Source: Magnetococcales bacterium WMHbinv6 (lineage in GTDB: Bacteria > Pseudomonadota > Magnetococcia > Magnetococcales > Magnetaquicoccaceae). From it: a stretch of DNA of 64,000 nt. Both the position numbers and the translations under genes were made by a program. Below are positions 51,086 to 60,276 of the stretch, one piece after another; within the stretch, counting starts at the first letter, position 1; each line of letters starts with the position of its first letter. Location of the stretch: contig PDZV01000002.1 of the NCBI GenBank assembly GCA_002753135.1, forward strand, positions 143,718 to 207,717. Direction: 5' to 3'. Below the pieces are notes generated by a model. It saw only the letters and a list, made by a program, of their open reading frames with translations. It ran no database searches and was not told the origin of the DNA.

Positions 51086-51418
51086 CGCTTCGGAGGTCGG
51101 CAGCAACTGCCAGCGTTGACAAAAAGCGACCGCCTCTGCTCTGGTCACCGCCTGAATGTGCAGGCGTTTGTCTCGTGCCTGCTCGCCTGCCACCACCTGC
51201 ACCCGGCTTTTAGCGACGCGCAGTTGATCGGCCAGCCAGGCACAGAGCGCCTGATTGGCTGCCCCTTCGACCGGTGGGGCTGTCAGGGCAATTTTGATCG
51301 CCGCACCGTGCATGCCCAACACCGCCACCCGTGACGCCCGTGGCTGCACCCGCACCTCCAGCCACCAATCTTCCCCCTGCCAGCGGCCAGGCAGGCCGTC
51401 GTCGCTGCGCTCATCCAT
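51062..51418 (-). CDS. yggU: YggU/DUF167 family protein
   Basis: A 118-residue small protein of the DUF167 family: WLEVRVQPRASRVAVLGMH, then IALTAPPVEGAANQALCAWLADQLRV and SRVQVVAGEQARDKRLHI (cited in part). No function is established; the fold is alpha/beta. It overlaps the end of the YggT gene by 8 nt and is the last of the yggS-proC-yggT-yggU group. Its C-terminus is encoded inside the trxA terminator. Confidence 0.9.
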   Translation of the reverse strand: MDERSDDGLPGRWQGEDWWLEVRVQPRASRVAVLGMHGAAIKIALTAPPVEGAANQALCAWLADQLRVAKSRVQVVAGEQARDKRLHIQAVTRAEAVAFCQRWQLLPTSEAKKAAMRT

Positions 51419-52001
51419 GCCACATCAGGCGAAAGCTGACATCCTGCAACAAAGCCAACACCACCAACAACCCCAAAGCGGCCACCAGCGGCGAAACATC
51501 CAGACCATAGACCGTCGGCATGCGGGGACGCAACCAGCGCATCAACGGCTCGGTGGCCTGAAATATAAAGCGCAGAAAGGGGTTGGCCAGATTGATACGC
51601 ATCGGTCGGCCACGACGGAAGGCAAACCAGGAACGAATGTGCAAGCCACCGCGCACGAACAACAACAACAAATAAAAGGTCAACAACAGGTGCAGCAGCG
51701 TGATCGCCTCCAGCAGCAGGGAGGAGAGTGCCACGTTACCACGGGCCATGCCGGCGACCAGCCGTTGCAACAACGACAAACCCAACAGGGCAACAATCGG
51801 CGACAGATCCAACCCTGCCACCGCCGGCAGCAGACGCCGCAGCGGCTCCAAAACCGGATCGGTGGCCCGCACCAAAAATTGCACAATCGGATTATAGGGA
51901 TCCGGATTGACCCAGGAGAGCAGCACCCGGATCAAAATCATCCAGGTATAAACCCCCAAGGCAAAATCCAGCAACAGCATCACTGAACCAAGTATACCCA
52001 T
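51411..52001 (-). CDS. yggT: YggT family membrane protein
   Basis: A 196-residue inner-membrane protein with two YggT repeats, each with two helices: VMLLLDFALGVYTWMILIRVLLSWV then NPYNPI-like DPYNPIVQFLVRATDPVLEPLRRL, and later LLTFYLLLLFVRGG with NPFLRFIFQATEPLMRWLRPRMP (cited in part). Relatives are linked to osmotic shock or to cell-division context. It lies between proC and yggU, the common order. Confidence 0.93.
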   Translation of the reverse strand: MGILGSVMLLLDFALGVYTWMILIRVLLSWVNPDPYNPIVQFLVRATDPVLEPLRRLLPAVAGLDLSPIVALLGLSLLQRLVAGMARGNVALSSLLLEAITLLHLLLTFYLLLLFVRGGLHIRSWFAFRRGRPMRINLANPFLRFIFQATEPLMRWLRPRMPTVYGLDVSPLVAALGLLVVLALLQDVSFRLMWHG

Positions 52002-52034
52002 CTCTCTCTTTCCTGCCCGTTAACACAGGCCCGT

Positions 52035-52862
52035 TTAAGATTTGCCACTCAAGGTGCGCGACCGTTGCCAGGCGGCCTGGACCGCCTCGATCAGGGCACC
52101 CCGTACACCCGCCGTCTCCAGGCGGATCAAGCCGGCAATGGTGGTCCCGCCCGGCGAAGTCACCTGATTTTTCAGCACGCCCGGATGGGAACCGCTCGCA
52201 TCCAACAGACGCGCTGAACCGATCAAAGTCCGAATCGCCAACCGATCGGCCAACGGTCGCGGCAAACCACAGGCCACGCCGCCATCGGAGAGGGCTTCGG
52301 CGATCAAATAGACATAGGCCGGACCCGAACCCGACAGGGCGGTGACCCCATCCATCCACCCTTCGTCTTCGATCTCGACCACCTCGCCGCTGACCTCCAA
52401 CAGGGCACGGGCGGTCTGGCGCTGGGCAACACTCAACGATGGGGCCGCATAGAGGGCGGCAATCCCCTCCCCGATCAAGGCCGGGGTGTTGGGCATCACC
52501 CGCACCACTGGCTGCCCAGCGGGCAGCAGCGCTTGCAACTGCGCCAACGCCACACCGGCTGCAATGGAGATCAGCAACTGCCCCGTCTGCCAATCGGCCT
52601 GCAGCGCCTGCAATACCGACGACACCTTGCCCGGCTTGACCGCCAGAATCACCACCTCTGCGCCACTCTGCACCACGACAGAATTGCTGCCGCTGACACC
52701 CACCCCATACTGCGTCTGCAGCCACTGCTGCCGCCCGTCATCCGGTTCGCTGACCACAATCTGCCGGGCCGCCACGCCCGCCTTGAGCAAGCCCTGAATC
52801 ATGGCGGCAGCCATATTGCCGCCGCCGATAAAACCAATCTTTATCTCCTGCAACCTCATCAT
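52035..52862 (-). CDS. proC: Pyrroline-5-carboxylate reductase
   Basis: Last step of proline synthesis, NAD(P)H-dependent. The 275-residue protein has the dinucleotide fold KIGFIGGGNMAAAMIQGLL, the middle VVILAVKPG and the signature SGSGPAYVYLIAEALSDGG with VTSPGGTTIAGL. The start is one of two adjacent ATGs (52862, 52859) or a GTG at 52868, after AAAGGTGGGG. It sits between the SPOR protein and yggT. Confidence 0.97.
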   Translation of the reverse strand: MMRLQEIKIGFIGGGNMAAAMIQGLLKAGVAARQIVVSEPDDGRQQWLQTQYGVGVSGSNSVVVQSGAEVVILAVKPGKVSSVLQALQADWQTGQLLISIAAGVALAQLQALLPAGQPVVRVMPNTPALIGEGIAALYAAPSLSVAQRQTARALLEVSGEVVEIEDEGWMDGVTALSGSGPAYVYLIAEALSDGGVACGLPRPLADRLAIRTLIGSARLLDASGSHPGVLKNQVTSPGGTTIAGLIRLETAGVRGALIEAVQAAWQRSRTLSGKS

Positions 52863-52880
52863 CCCCACCTTTGCCGATCG

Positions 52881-53990
52881 TTAAAATTGTTTGACTTCGT
52901 CGGGGGAAAAACCCGAAGTCGTCAGGCGACGACGGGCCGCTTCCGCCTCCCCGGGTTTGTTGAACGGTCCCACCCACACCCGCAAATGGGTAACACGGTT
53001 GATCTCGACCGGTTCGACGTAGACCGGCAGTCTCATTTCGCTGACCCGTGCCAAAGCTTTGTCGGCATTGGCCGACTCGCGAAACGATTCAATCTTGAAA
53101 GCATAAGAGCCTTTGCGGTGCGGCGTCGCCGCGCGGACCGGCAGGTCAGGATCGAGGCTGGCATCCAGAATCACCTCGGACAAGGGGTCTGTAACCTCTT
53201 CCCGCGTGGAGGCAGAGGCCGGTTTTTTCCGCTCCTGGCGCGGGGGCGGGCTTGTCGTTGTGCTGACGGCTGCTTTGGGCGACGGTTGCTGCTGCTGGAC
53301 CCGGTTAAAGTCGACCGTGGCGGTCAAATCCCGCCCACTCAACATGCGTTGGCGTTCGGCCTGACTCAAAGCGTGCCCATCCCGTTGCACCAATTGAAAA
53401 AAAGTACTGAAATCTGCTGTCGCAGCGTCATGACGATTCTGCAACGTGTGCAGCTGTCCACGATAATAGTAGCCAGCCGGATAGTCGGGATTGAGGCGGA
53501 TGGCGTTGTTGAAATCTTCCATGGCCGCTTCGTTCTGATTGAGCTTACTGCGGGCCACGCCCCGATGGTGTATTGCCATAAAATCTTTCGGCTCCAGGGC
53601 CACCGCCACATTCAAATCGGCCAGTGCCGCACGGGGATTGTTCAGCACCAACCAGACCATTCCTCGTTGTCGATAGGCCAGGGCATGGTCACTCTGCTGC
53701 TCGAGGGCATGCTTGCAATCAGTCAGTGCCTGCTGGGCAAAGTTTGTCTGGCTGGCCGATTTGTTGGCCAAATGTTGCTGATAACGGGCTGTACACCGTC
53801 CGCTCAAGGCGGCCAGTCGGCCCTCTGCGGCAAGATGCGGGTTGCGCAATACCTCGCCAAACAGCGAAACCGCACGATTGAAATCGCCCTGTTCCATCTC
53901 TTGCTGGGCCAGCGCCAGCGGATCGGCGGCATGGGCCACCAGGATCATGCTCCAACAGCCGACCGCCATGCACCACCGCTTTACCCGCAT
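52881..53990 (-). CDS. Periplasmic TPR protein with C-terminal SPOR domain
   Basis: A 369-residue exported protein. The signal peptide ends near AHA in CWSMILVAHAADPLAL. Four to five TPR units follow (about residues 25-210: QGDFNRAVSLFGEVL, RQRGMVWLVLNNPRAALADLN, HHRGVARSKLNQNEAAMEDF). A Pro/Ser/Thr linker leads to a SPOR domain (YAFKIESFRESANADKALARV, LRVWVGPFNKPGEAEAARRRL), which binds denuded septal peptidoglycan. AGGAGGAG precedes ATG 53990 directly. It is inserted between yggS and proC, which usually adjoin. The function is likely division-related but unknown. Confidence 0.88.
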   Translation of the reverse strand: MRVKRWCMAVGCWSMILVAHAADPLALAQQEMEQGDFNRAVSLFGEVLRNPHLAAEGRLAALSGRCTARYQQHLANKSASQTNFAQQALTDCKHALEQQSDHALAYRQRGMVWLVLNNPRAALADLNVAVALEPKDFMAIHHRGVARSKLNQNEAAMEDFNNAIRLNPDYPAGYYYRGQLHTLQNRHDAATADFSTFFQLVQRDGHALSQAERQRMLSGRDLTATVDFNRVQQQQPSPKAAVSTTTSPPPRQERKKPASASTREEVTDPLSEVILDASLDPDLPVRAATPHRKGSYAFKIESFRESANADKALARVSEMRLPVYVEPVEINRVTHLRVWVGPFNKPGEAEAARRRLTTSGFSPDEVKQF

Positions 53991-54015
53991 CTTCTCCTCC
54001 TGCCCGCCAATGGAT

Positions 54016-54729
54016 TTAACGTGGACCGAACAAGGCGCTGCCAACCCGAACCCAGGTTGCCCCTTCTTCGATGGCAACCTCATAATCCTGACTCATGCCC
54101 ATGGATAGCTCTGCCATGCTCACGCCGGAAATTTTTTCTGCTGCCATCTGTCGCGCCAACTGCGCCAGCTGGCGAAAATAGGGTCTTGCCTCTTCGGCGC
54201 TGGCCGTCCACGGCGGGATGGCCATCAACCCTTGTACCTGCAATCCCGGCAGCATGGCGATCTGCCGCAACGCTGGCAACAAGGTTTCCGCCGCCAGGCC
54301 ATGTTTTTGTGCCTCCTGGCCCAGGTTGACCTGCAACAAAATCGGCAGGGTACGCCCGACCGGCAGCAGTGCCGACAGCGTCTCTGCCAAAGCCAGCGAA
54401 TCGACGCTGCTTATCATCTGAAACAGCTCCAGCGCCAGCTTGGCCTTGTTGCGCTGCAGAGGACCGATCAGGTGCCACTGCAGCGCCGCCCGTTCTGGTA
54501 AAGAGAAGTGGGGCGATGCCGCCAGCAGGCTCTGTTTTTCACGGGCCTCCTGCACCCGGTTTTCGCCGAAATGGATCTGCCCTGCCGCCCACAAAGCGGC
54601 CATACGTTCCAGAGGCTGGGTCTTGGAAACCGCCAACAGACGCACCTGTTGCGGATCACGACCACAGCGCCGACAAGCCGCCTCGATCCGTTGCCGAATC
54701 TGTTGCCAAGGTTCTTGCAATGATTCCAT
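54016..54729 (-). CDS. yggS: PLP homeostasis protein (YggS/PLPBP family)
   Basis: Pyridoxal-phosphate binding protein that buffers PLP in the cell. From ATG 54729 it has 237 residues, the family size, with the Schiff-base lysine Lys36 in LLAVSKTQPLERM, then HFGENRVQEA, WHLIGPLQRNKAKL and GMSQDYEVAIEEGATWVRVG. The frame continues upstream to 54879 but without family sequence. It is first in the row yggS, SPOR/TPR, proC, yggT, yggU. Confidence 0.95.
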   Translation of the reverse strand: MESLQEPWQQIRQRIEAACRRCGRDPQQVRLLAVSKTQPLERMAALWAAGQIHFGENRVQEAREKQSLLAASPHFSLPERAALQWHLIGPLQRNKAKLALELFQMISSVDSLALAETLSALLPVGRTLPILLQVNLGQEAQKHGLAAETLLPALRQIAMLPGLQVQGLMAIPPWTASAEEARPYFRQLAQLARQMAAEKISGVSMAELSMGMSQDYEVAIEEGATWVRVGSALFGPR

Positions 54730-54971
54730 CCTGCCTGCACCCAATGCCCGAAAAAACGCAAAAAAAAGCCTCTCCGGCATCATCATTCCCGTTTCATTCC
54801 CGCCTGTCAACGCATAACCGCCAGCAGTTGCCCGTACCATTCCCATCATTGAATTTAATGAAACTCTGTTCCAGTCCATTTACCCATCGTGGGCAACTGT
54901 GTTAAACAGGGGTCGCCGACCTGCGCAACAGGGTACGGCGAGCGTTTGCCTCCTGACGAGAAGATGCCATC

Positions 54972-56936
54972 ATGACTGAATCCTTGGACGCTTTGTCTGT
55001 TTCTACCATGCGCATGTTAGCCGTGGATGCCGTGGAGCAGGCCAATTCTGGCCATCCGGGCATGCCGTTGGGCGCTGCGCCGATGGCTTATGTTCTCTGG
55101 CATCGCCTGATGCGCCACCATCCGGCCAACCCGCACTGGCCCAATCGGGATCGTTTCATATTATCCGCTGGCCATGGTTCGGCCCTGTTGTATGCCCTGT
55201 TGCATCTGAGCGGCTACGCCCTGGATCTGGAGGAGTTGCGCCGCTTTCGGCAGTGGCAGAGCAAAACACCGGGTCACCCGGAACATGGGCTGACGCCCGG
55301 TGTCGAGGCCACGACCGGTCCGTTGGGGCAAGGGTTTGCCATGGGTGTGGGCATGGCCATGGCCGAACGTTATCTGGCCCAACAGTTCAATCAGGCAGCG
55401 CAGGCAACGCTGGTCGATCATTATACCTATGCGATTGTCTCCGACGGCGATCTGATGGAGGGCATCACCGCCGAGGCGGCCTCTCTGGCTGGTCATCTGC
55501 AGTTGGGCAAATTGATCTATCTCTACGATGACAACCGGATCAGCATCGAAGGCAGCACCGACCTGACCTTTACCGAAGATGTGGCCGCCCGCTTTGCTGC
55601 CTATCACTGGCAGGTGTTGCGGGTGGAGGATGGTGAAAATCTGGACGCTATTGAACAGGCCATCCGCCAGGCACAGGCCGAGTCACAACGCCCTTCGCTG
55701 ATCATGGTCCGCACCCGGATCGGCTTTGGTTCGCCCCGTGTTGACAGCGCCGCTGCACACGGCTCTCCGTTGGGACGGGAGGCCCTGCAGGCCACACGCC
55801 ACACGTTGCAATGGCCCGACACCTCTTTCCATGTACCAGAGGGGGTCTATGACCATTTTCGTCGCCTCGCCATTCGGGGCGAAGCCGCCGAACAAGCCTG
55901 GAACGAACAACTGGCCGCCTTGCAACAACAGGCACCGGCGTTGGCCGCCCGTTTTCAGCAACAGATGTCCGGTACGCTGCCCGCCGATTGGGATCGGGAT
56001 CTGGCAGGGCTGCATCGGGACGGCAAAGCCAAAGCCACCCGGGTCGCTTCCGGTCAGGCACTCAACGCCCTTGCCCCGCACCTGCCCGCCTTGTGGGGCG
56101 GTTCTGCCGATCTGGCCCCCTCCAACAACACCTGGTTGCAACACAGCCCGGAACGCAACATCCATTTTGGTGTCCGCGAACATGCCATGGCCGCCATCGC
56201 CAACGGCATGGCCCTGCATAAAGGGATCATTCCCTACTGCGGCACCTTTCTGGTCTTTTCCGACTATATGCGCGGTGCCATCCGCCTCTCTGCCTTGATG
56301 GGAACCCATGTCGTCTACATTCTGACCCACGACAGCATTGCCGTCGGTGAAGATGGACCCACCCACCAACCGATCGAACATCTGGCCTCATTGCGGGCCA
56401 TTCCCGACCTGATCGTCCTGCGTCCTGCCGATGCCTTTGAGACCGTCGCGGCCTGGCGGGTGGCCATACAACGGCAACAACCGGTCGCCTTGATTCTCAC
56501 CCGTCAAAATCTGCCCCTGCTGCCGGAACAGATGGCCCTGGATGGCGTTGGCCAGGGGGCCTATCTGCTGGCCGATTGCCAGGAAGAAGCGCAATTGACC
56601 CTGCTGGCCAGCGGTTCCGAAGTCCATTTGGCCCTGGCCGCCCGCACCGCTCTGCTCGCACAAGGGGTGACCGGGGTGCGGGTGGTCTCCATGCCCTCCT
56701 GGGAACTCTTTGCCCAACAGCCAGAGCCTTATCGTCGGCAGATTCTCGGTCCTGCCCATCCTCGTCTGGCCATTGAAGCCGGCTGCAGCATGGGTTGGCA
56801 TCGCTGGACCGGCGATCAGGGAGATGTGTTGGCCATTGACCGTTTTGGTGCCTCTGCTCCCGGAGATCAGTTGCTCAATGCGTTCGGTTTCTCCCTGGAA
56901 CAGGTACTCACCAAAGCGCATGCCCTGCTGGCCTGA
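54972..56936 (+). CDS. tkt: Transketolase
   Basis: Thiamine-diphosphate enzyme of the pentose phosphate and Calvin pathways. Its 654 residues show [38 protein letters not shown] (in part), the thiamine motif [20 protein letters not shown] with DDNRISIEG, then RTRIGFGS. The middle domain has [20 protein letters not shown] and [20 protein letters not shown] (in part), and the C-terminal domain is present. It is complete. CTCCTGACGAGAAG precedes the ATG. It stands alone. Confidence 0.97.
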   Translation: MTESLDALSVSTMRMLAVDAVEQANSGHPGMPLGAAPMAYVLWHRLMRHHPANPHWPNRDRFILSAGHGSALLYALLHLSGYALDLEELRRFRQWQSKTPGHPEHGLTPGVEATTGPLGQGFAMGVGMAMAERYLAQQFNQAAQATLVDHYTYAIVSDGDLMEGITAEAASLAGHLQLGKLIYLYDDNRISIEGSTDLTFTEDVAARFAAYHWQVLRVEDGENLDAIEQAIRQAQAESQRPSLIMVRTRIGFGSPRVDSAAAHGSPLGREALQATRHTLQWPDTSFHVPEGVYDHFRRLAIRGEAAEQAWNEQLAALQQQAPALAARFQQQMSGTLPADWDRDLAGLHRDGKAKATRVASGQALNALAPHLPALWGGSADLAPSNNTWLQHSPERNIHFGVREHAMAAIANGMALHKGIIPYCGTFLVFSDYMRGAIRLSALMGTHVVYILTHDSIAVGEDGPTHQPIEHLASLRAIPDLIVLRPADAFETVAAWRVAIQRQQPVALILTRQNLPLLPEQMALDGVGQGAYLLADCQEEAQLTLLASGSEVHLALAARTALLAQGVTGVRVVSMPSWELFAQQPEPYRRQILGPAHPRLAIEAGCSMGWHRWTGDQGDVLAIDRFGASAPGDQLLNAFGFSLEQVLTKAHALLA

Positions 56937-57014
56937 TTTTCTGCCTGCCTGAACAGGTTTGCCAACAGGCCCTGTTCGAGCAGGATTGCCATAAACAGGC
57001 AATACATGTAACTC

Positions 57015-57043
57015 TTGCAAACGAAATTGAGATATGCCATACT
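57015..57043 (+). promoter_or_regulatory. Putative promoter of the PhnD-like gene
   Basis: TTGCAA (57015-57020), 17 nt, then CATACT (57038-57043), about 77 nt before the ATG at 57120. Both hexamers match consensus at four of six positions or better. Confidence 0.5.
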
Positions 57044-57119
57044 TCCGGCCTGCTTAACCGGCAGGGGGTGATCCCTTCCGGTGCTTCGCAGTTCAAGCGG
57101 GTGAAAGGATGGTGTCGCC

Positions 57120-57977
57120 ATGCGGTATTTCACATTATTCATCAGCATGTTGCTGGCGACTCTGCCGACATTTGCCGCCGCCTTTTCTGCCCAGCATGAA
57201 GAACGGGATTATGCTTTTGGTGTGCTGTCGCAGCGCAGTGCCGTGTTGACCGCACAATACTGGAACCCGATCCTGGAACATGTCACCCGGCAAAGCGGGG
57301 TACGTCTGGTGTTGCGTACCAGCCGTACGGCACCGGAAACCAACCAGGCCATCGCCCGGGGGGAGTATGATTTTGTCTATTCCAATACCTTTTTCCAACC
57401 TCGACTGAGCGGCAGTGGTTATCGGGTAATCCTCAAACCGCGCAGCGAAGCGATCACCGGTCAAATTGTCACCCCGATCGACTCCCCTATCCAGGCACTG
57501 GCCGATCTGCATGGACAGGCGGTCGGTTTTCCTTCTCGTGGGGCTTTTGTCGGCTATGCGCTGCCGATGGACCATCTGCTGCGCTCCGGGGTGCAGGTCC
57601 ACCCTCTGTTCGGTGGCAATCAGGAGGGGATCATGGCCCAATTGCAGGCGGGTAAAGTGCAGGCTGCCGGAGTCAACGGCGAAGTGATGCGTCTGTTTGC
57701 CGAACGGGAATCATTCCGTTATCGGGTGTTGTGGCAGTCCAAACCCTATGACAATCTGCCCATCGCCGCCCATCCCCGTGTGGCACCGGCCATCGTGCAA
57801 GCGGTGCAAAGCGCCTTTGCCGCCATACACCTGAGCGAAACCGGTCAAGCCATTCTGCAGAGCAGTGCCCAGATACTCAAACAGGCACCGCCTTTTGGTT
57901 TTGTGGTCGCCAGTCAGGAAGATTACCGCAACTATAGCGACTTCTACCGAACCACGCTGGTTCCGGATATCGAGTAG
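57120..57977 (+). CDS. PhnD-like periplasmic binding protein
   Basis: A 285-residue exported protein of the phosphate/phosphite/phosphonate binding family. It has a signal peptide (FTLFISMLLATLPTFAAA). The mature part has FGVLSQRSAVLTAQYWNPILEH, ETNQAIARGEYDFVYSNTFF, DLHGQAVGFPSRGAFVGYALP and GVNGEVMRLFAE-like ending (quoted from the frame: QAAGVNGEVMRL). No ABC permease or ATPase follows; instead a hybrid kinase gene starts 4 nt after the stop. It therefore probably serves as the sensor input of that kinase. The ligand is unknown. Confidence 0.88.
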   Translation: MRYFTLFISMLLATLPTFAAAFSAQHEERDYAFGVLSQRSAVLTAQYWNPILEHVTRQSGVRLVLRTSRTAPETNQAIARGEYDFVYSNTFFQPRLSGSGYRVILKPRSEAITGQIVTPIDSPIQALADLHGQAVGFPSRGAFVGYALPMDHLLRSGVQVHPLFGGNQEGIMAQLQAGKVQAAGVNGEVMRLFAERESFRYRVLWQSKPYDNLPIAAHPRVAPAIVQAVQSAFAAIHLSETGQAILQSSAQILKQAPPFGFVVASQEDYRNYSDFYRTTLVPDIE

Positions 57978-57981
57978 GCGG

Positions 57982-60276
57982 ATGGATCCCTTGCCCTCGG
58001 TCTGGGATCGTTTGCCCTTTGTCGGGCGGCTGCTGTTGACCGCCACCCTCGCCTTGTTGATCGGCAGTATCACCTTGCTCTACACCAGCACCTCCCGCGA
58101 TGCGGCGGATGATCTGCAGGATCTGCAAAACTTTTTGCGCGCCTCACAACAGACTTTGCCCGCTGCCATGGCAGAAATTCTCATCATCGGTGATTTTGCC
58201 GCCTTGCAGCAAACGATGAACCGCTATCTTTCCCACCCGGATGTGGTACATCTGCACTTTACCGACAGCAGTGGTGCCGTGTTGGATGCCAGCAAAGCAG
58301 CGCAAGCGCATGGTGCCCCCGAATGGTTTTATCAGTGGCTCAAGATGAGTCCGCTGACGGGAGCCTATGATTTTATCATCGGCGGTCGTTTTTATGGACG
58401 GCTGGAAATCACCCTCAGTCCCCATCAGGTTATCCATCGGGCCTGGGAACGCTTGTGGGATCATCTGGGCATTATTGCTTTGGTGGTATTGTTGGATTTT
58501 ATCGGCATCTGGCTGGTGTTGCGGGCTGGCCTGGCCCCCTTGCAGACGTTGGTTATCGGCAGTCGACAGATGGCCAACGGACAATTTGCGACCAATCTGC
58601 CGGTGCAGGGCAGCCCGGAAATGCGCCATGTCATCAGCAGTTTCAACAGTATGGCCGATACCGTGCAATCGGCGCGCAGCGAATTATTGCGCGAAAAAGA
58701 GTTTCTGCAGGTCACCCTGGCCTCCATCGCCGACGGAGTGATCACCACCAATGAACGGGGGTTGATCACCTTTGTCAACAAAGAGGCTGCCCGCCTGCTG
58801 GGATGGCGGGCAGAAACCGCCGTTGGCCATGGTTTAACCCATCTGGTGCATCTGCTTGATGGCCGAACGCGGCTGGAATTGGACAATCCGCTTGCCTCTG
58901 TCCTCCACTCCGGGCAAGCCACCTGGTTGGCCAACGATACCCTGTTGCGTACCAACCAGAGAAAAGAGTTTCCCATTGCCGGCATTGCCGCCCCCATTCG
59001 CATGCAGGCGGATGGTCCGGTTTTGGGGGTGGTGATGGTATTTCGTGACCAAAGCCAGGAACGACAGCAGTGGCAGGCCCTGGTACAGGCCCGTCAACAG
59101 GCAGAAAGCGCCAACCGCGCCAAGGGTGAATTTTTGGCCACCATGAGTCACGAAATCCGCACCCCGATGAATGTGGTGATCGGCATGGGCGATCTGTTGC
59201 TGGAGACCGCTTTGAACCCCCTGCAACAGAGTTACGTAAACAAATTGCAACATGCCGGGCAAAATTTGTTGGATTTGATCAACCAGATTCTCGATCTGAG
59301 TAAAATTGATACCGGTCAGTTGCAGATACATCTGGAATCGGTGCCGTTGCCGGAACTGTTGCGCGAGGTGGTTTCATTACTGCAAGTGATTGCCACCGAC
59401 AAGGGGTTGCAACTGCACTGTCACATTGACCCCTCCACCCCGGCGCGGGTACAAACCGATCGCTTGCGCGTACAGCAGATTCTTTTCAACCTGTTGGGCA
59501 ACGCCGTCAAATTTACCGAACGGGGGGTTGTGCAGCTGCAATGCCACTATGATCTCCAACGGGAACAGTTGCATCTGGCGATTTGTGACACGGGCATCGG
59601 CATTGCGGAGGAGCAGCAACAGAGCATTTTTTCGGCCTTTACCCAGATTGACTCCGGCATGACCCGACGCCATGGTGGCAGCGGTCTGGGTTTGGCCATC
59701 ACCCACAAATTGGTGGAACTGTTAAACGGCTCGATTCATCTGGAGAGTACACCCGGTCAAGGCAGCTGTTTTCGGCTGCTGTTACCGATCAAACCCGACA
59801 ACACCCCTCTGTCGCTGGTGGCAAGTGTGGCAGCACCACCTGCCGCTTTATCTGCCAGACTGCATATTCTGCTGGTAGAGGATATGGAGGAAAACCAACT
59901 GTTGATCCAGGCTTTTCTCAAACAGACCTTGCATCAGTTATCCATCACCCGCAATGGGGCAGAAGCGGTGGCTTTCGTGCAACAGCATCCCTGTGACCTG
60001 ATCCTGATGGATGTACAGATGCCGGTAATGGACGGCTATACCGCCACCCGCTACATCCGCCAATGGGAGTTGGAACAGGGCATGCCAGAGCGTCCGATCA
60101 TCGCCTTGACGGCACATGCCATGGAGGGAGAGGCGGTGCGCAGTCGCAAAGCCGGTTGCAGCTTGCACCTGACCAAACCGATCAAAAAGAAGCAGTTGCT
60201 GGAAGTGATTCAAGCCTATTGCCTGCCAACTGGCCAAGCAGCGCTGGCAAACAAAGCCAACGGAAGCGAAACCTAA
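57982..60276 (+). CDS. Hybrid histidine kinase paired with the PhnD-like protein
   Basis: A 764-residue membrane kinase. The first helix (LLLTATLALLIGSITLLY) and second helix (IIALVVLLDFIGIWLVL) flank a small periplasmic domain. A HAMP domain (GLAPLQTLVIGSRQMANGQF) follows, then PAS (TLASIADGVITTNERGLITF). HisKA has His in TMSHEIRTPMN, the ATPase has LRVQQILFNLLGNAVKF and GGSGLGL, and the receiver has LLVEDMEENQ with Asp in LILMDVQMPVMDG. I start at ATG 57982, 4 nt after the upstream stop; the frame runs back inside the upstream gene. It ends with a 4-nt convergent overlap with the terminase gene. Confidence 0.93.
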   Translation: MDPLPSVWDRLPFVGRLLLTATLALLIGSITLLYTSTSRDAADDLQDLQNFLRASQQTLPAAMAEILIIGDFAALQQTMNRYLSHPDVVHLHFTDSSGAVLDASKAAQAHGAPEWFYQWLKMSPLTGAYDFIIGGRFYGRLEITLSPHQVIHRAWERLWDHLGIIALVVLLDFIGIWLVLRAGLAPLQTLVIGSRQMANGQFATNLPVQGSPEMRHVISSFNSMADTVQSARSELLREKEFLQVTLASIADGVITTNERGLITFVNKEAARLLGWRAETAVGHGLTHLVHLLDGRTRLELDNPLASVLHSGQATWLANDTLLRTNQRKEFPIAGIAAPIRMQADGPVLGVVMVFRDQSQERQQWQALVQARQQAESANRAKGEFLATMSHEIRTPMNVVIGMGDLLLETALNPLQQSYVNKLQHAGQNLLDLINQILDLSKIDTGQLQIHLESVPLPELLREVVSLLQVIATDKGLQLHCHIDPSTPARVQTDRLRVQQILFNLLGNAVKFTERGVVQLQCHYDLQREQLHLAICDTGIGIAEEQQQSIFSAFTQIDSGMTRRHGGSGLGLAITHKLVELLNGSIHLESTPGQGSCFRLLLPIKPDNTPLSLVASVAAPPAALSARLHILLVEDMEENQLLIQAFLKQTLHQLSITRNGAEAVAFVQQHPCDLILMDVQMPVMDGYTATRYIRQWELEQGMPERPIIALTAHAMEGEAVRSRKAGCSLHLTKPIKKKQLLEVIQAYCLPTGQAALANKANGSET

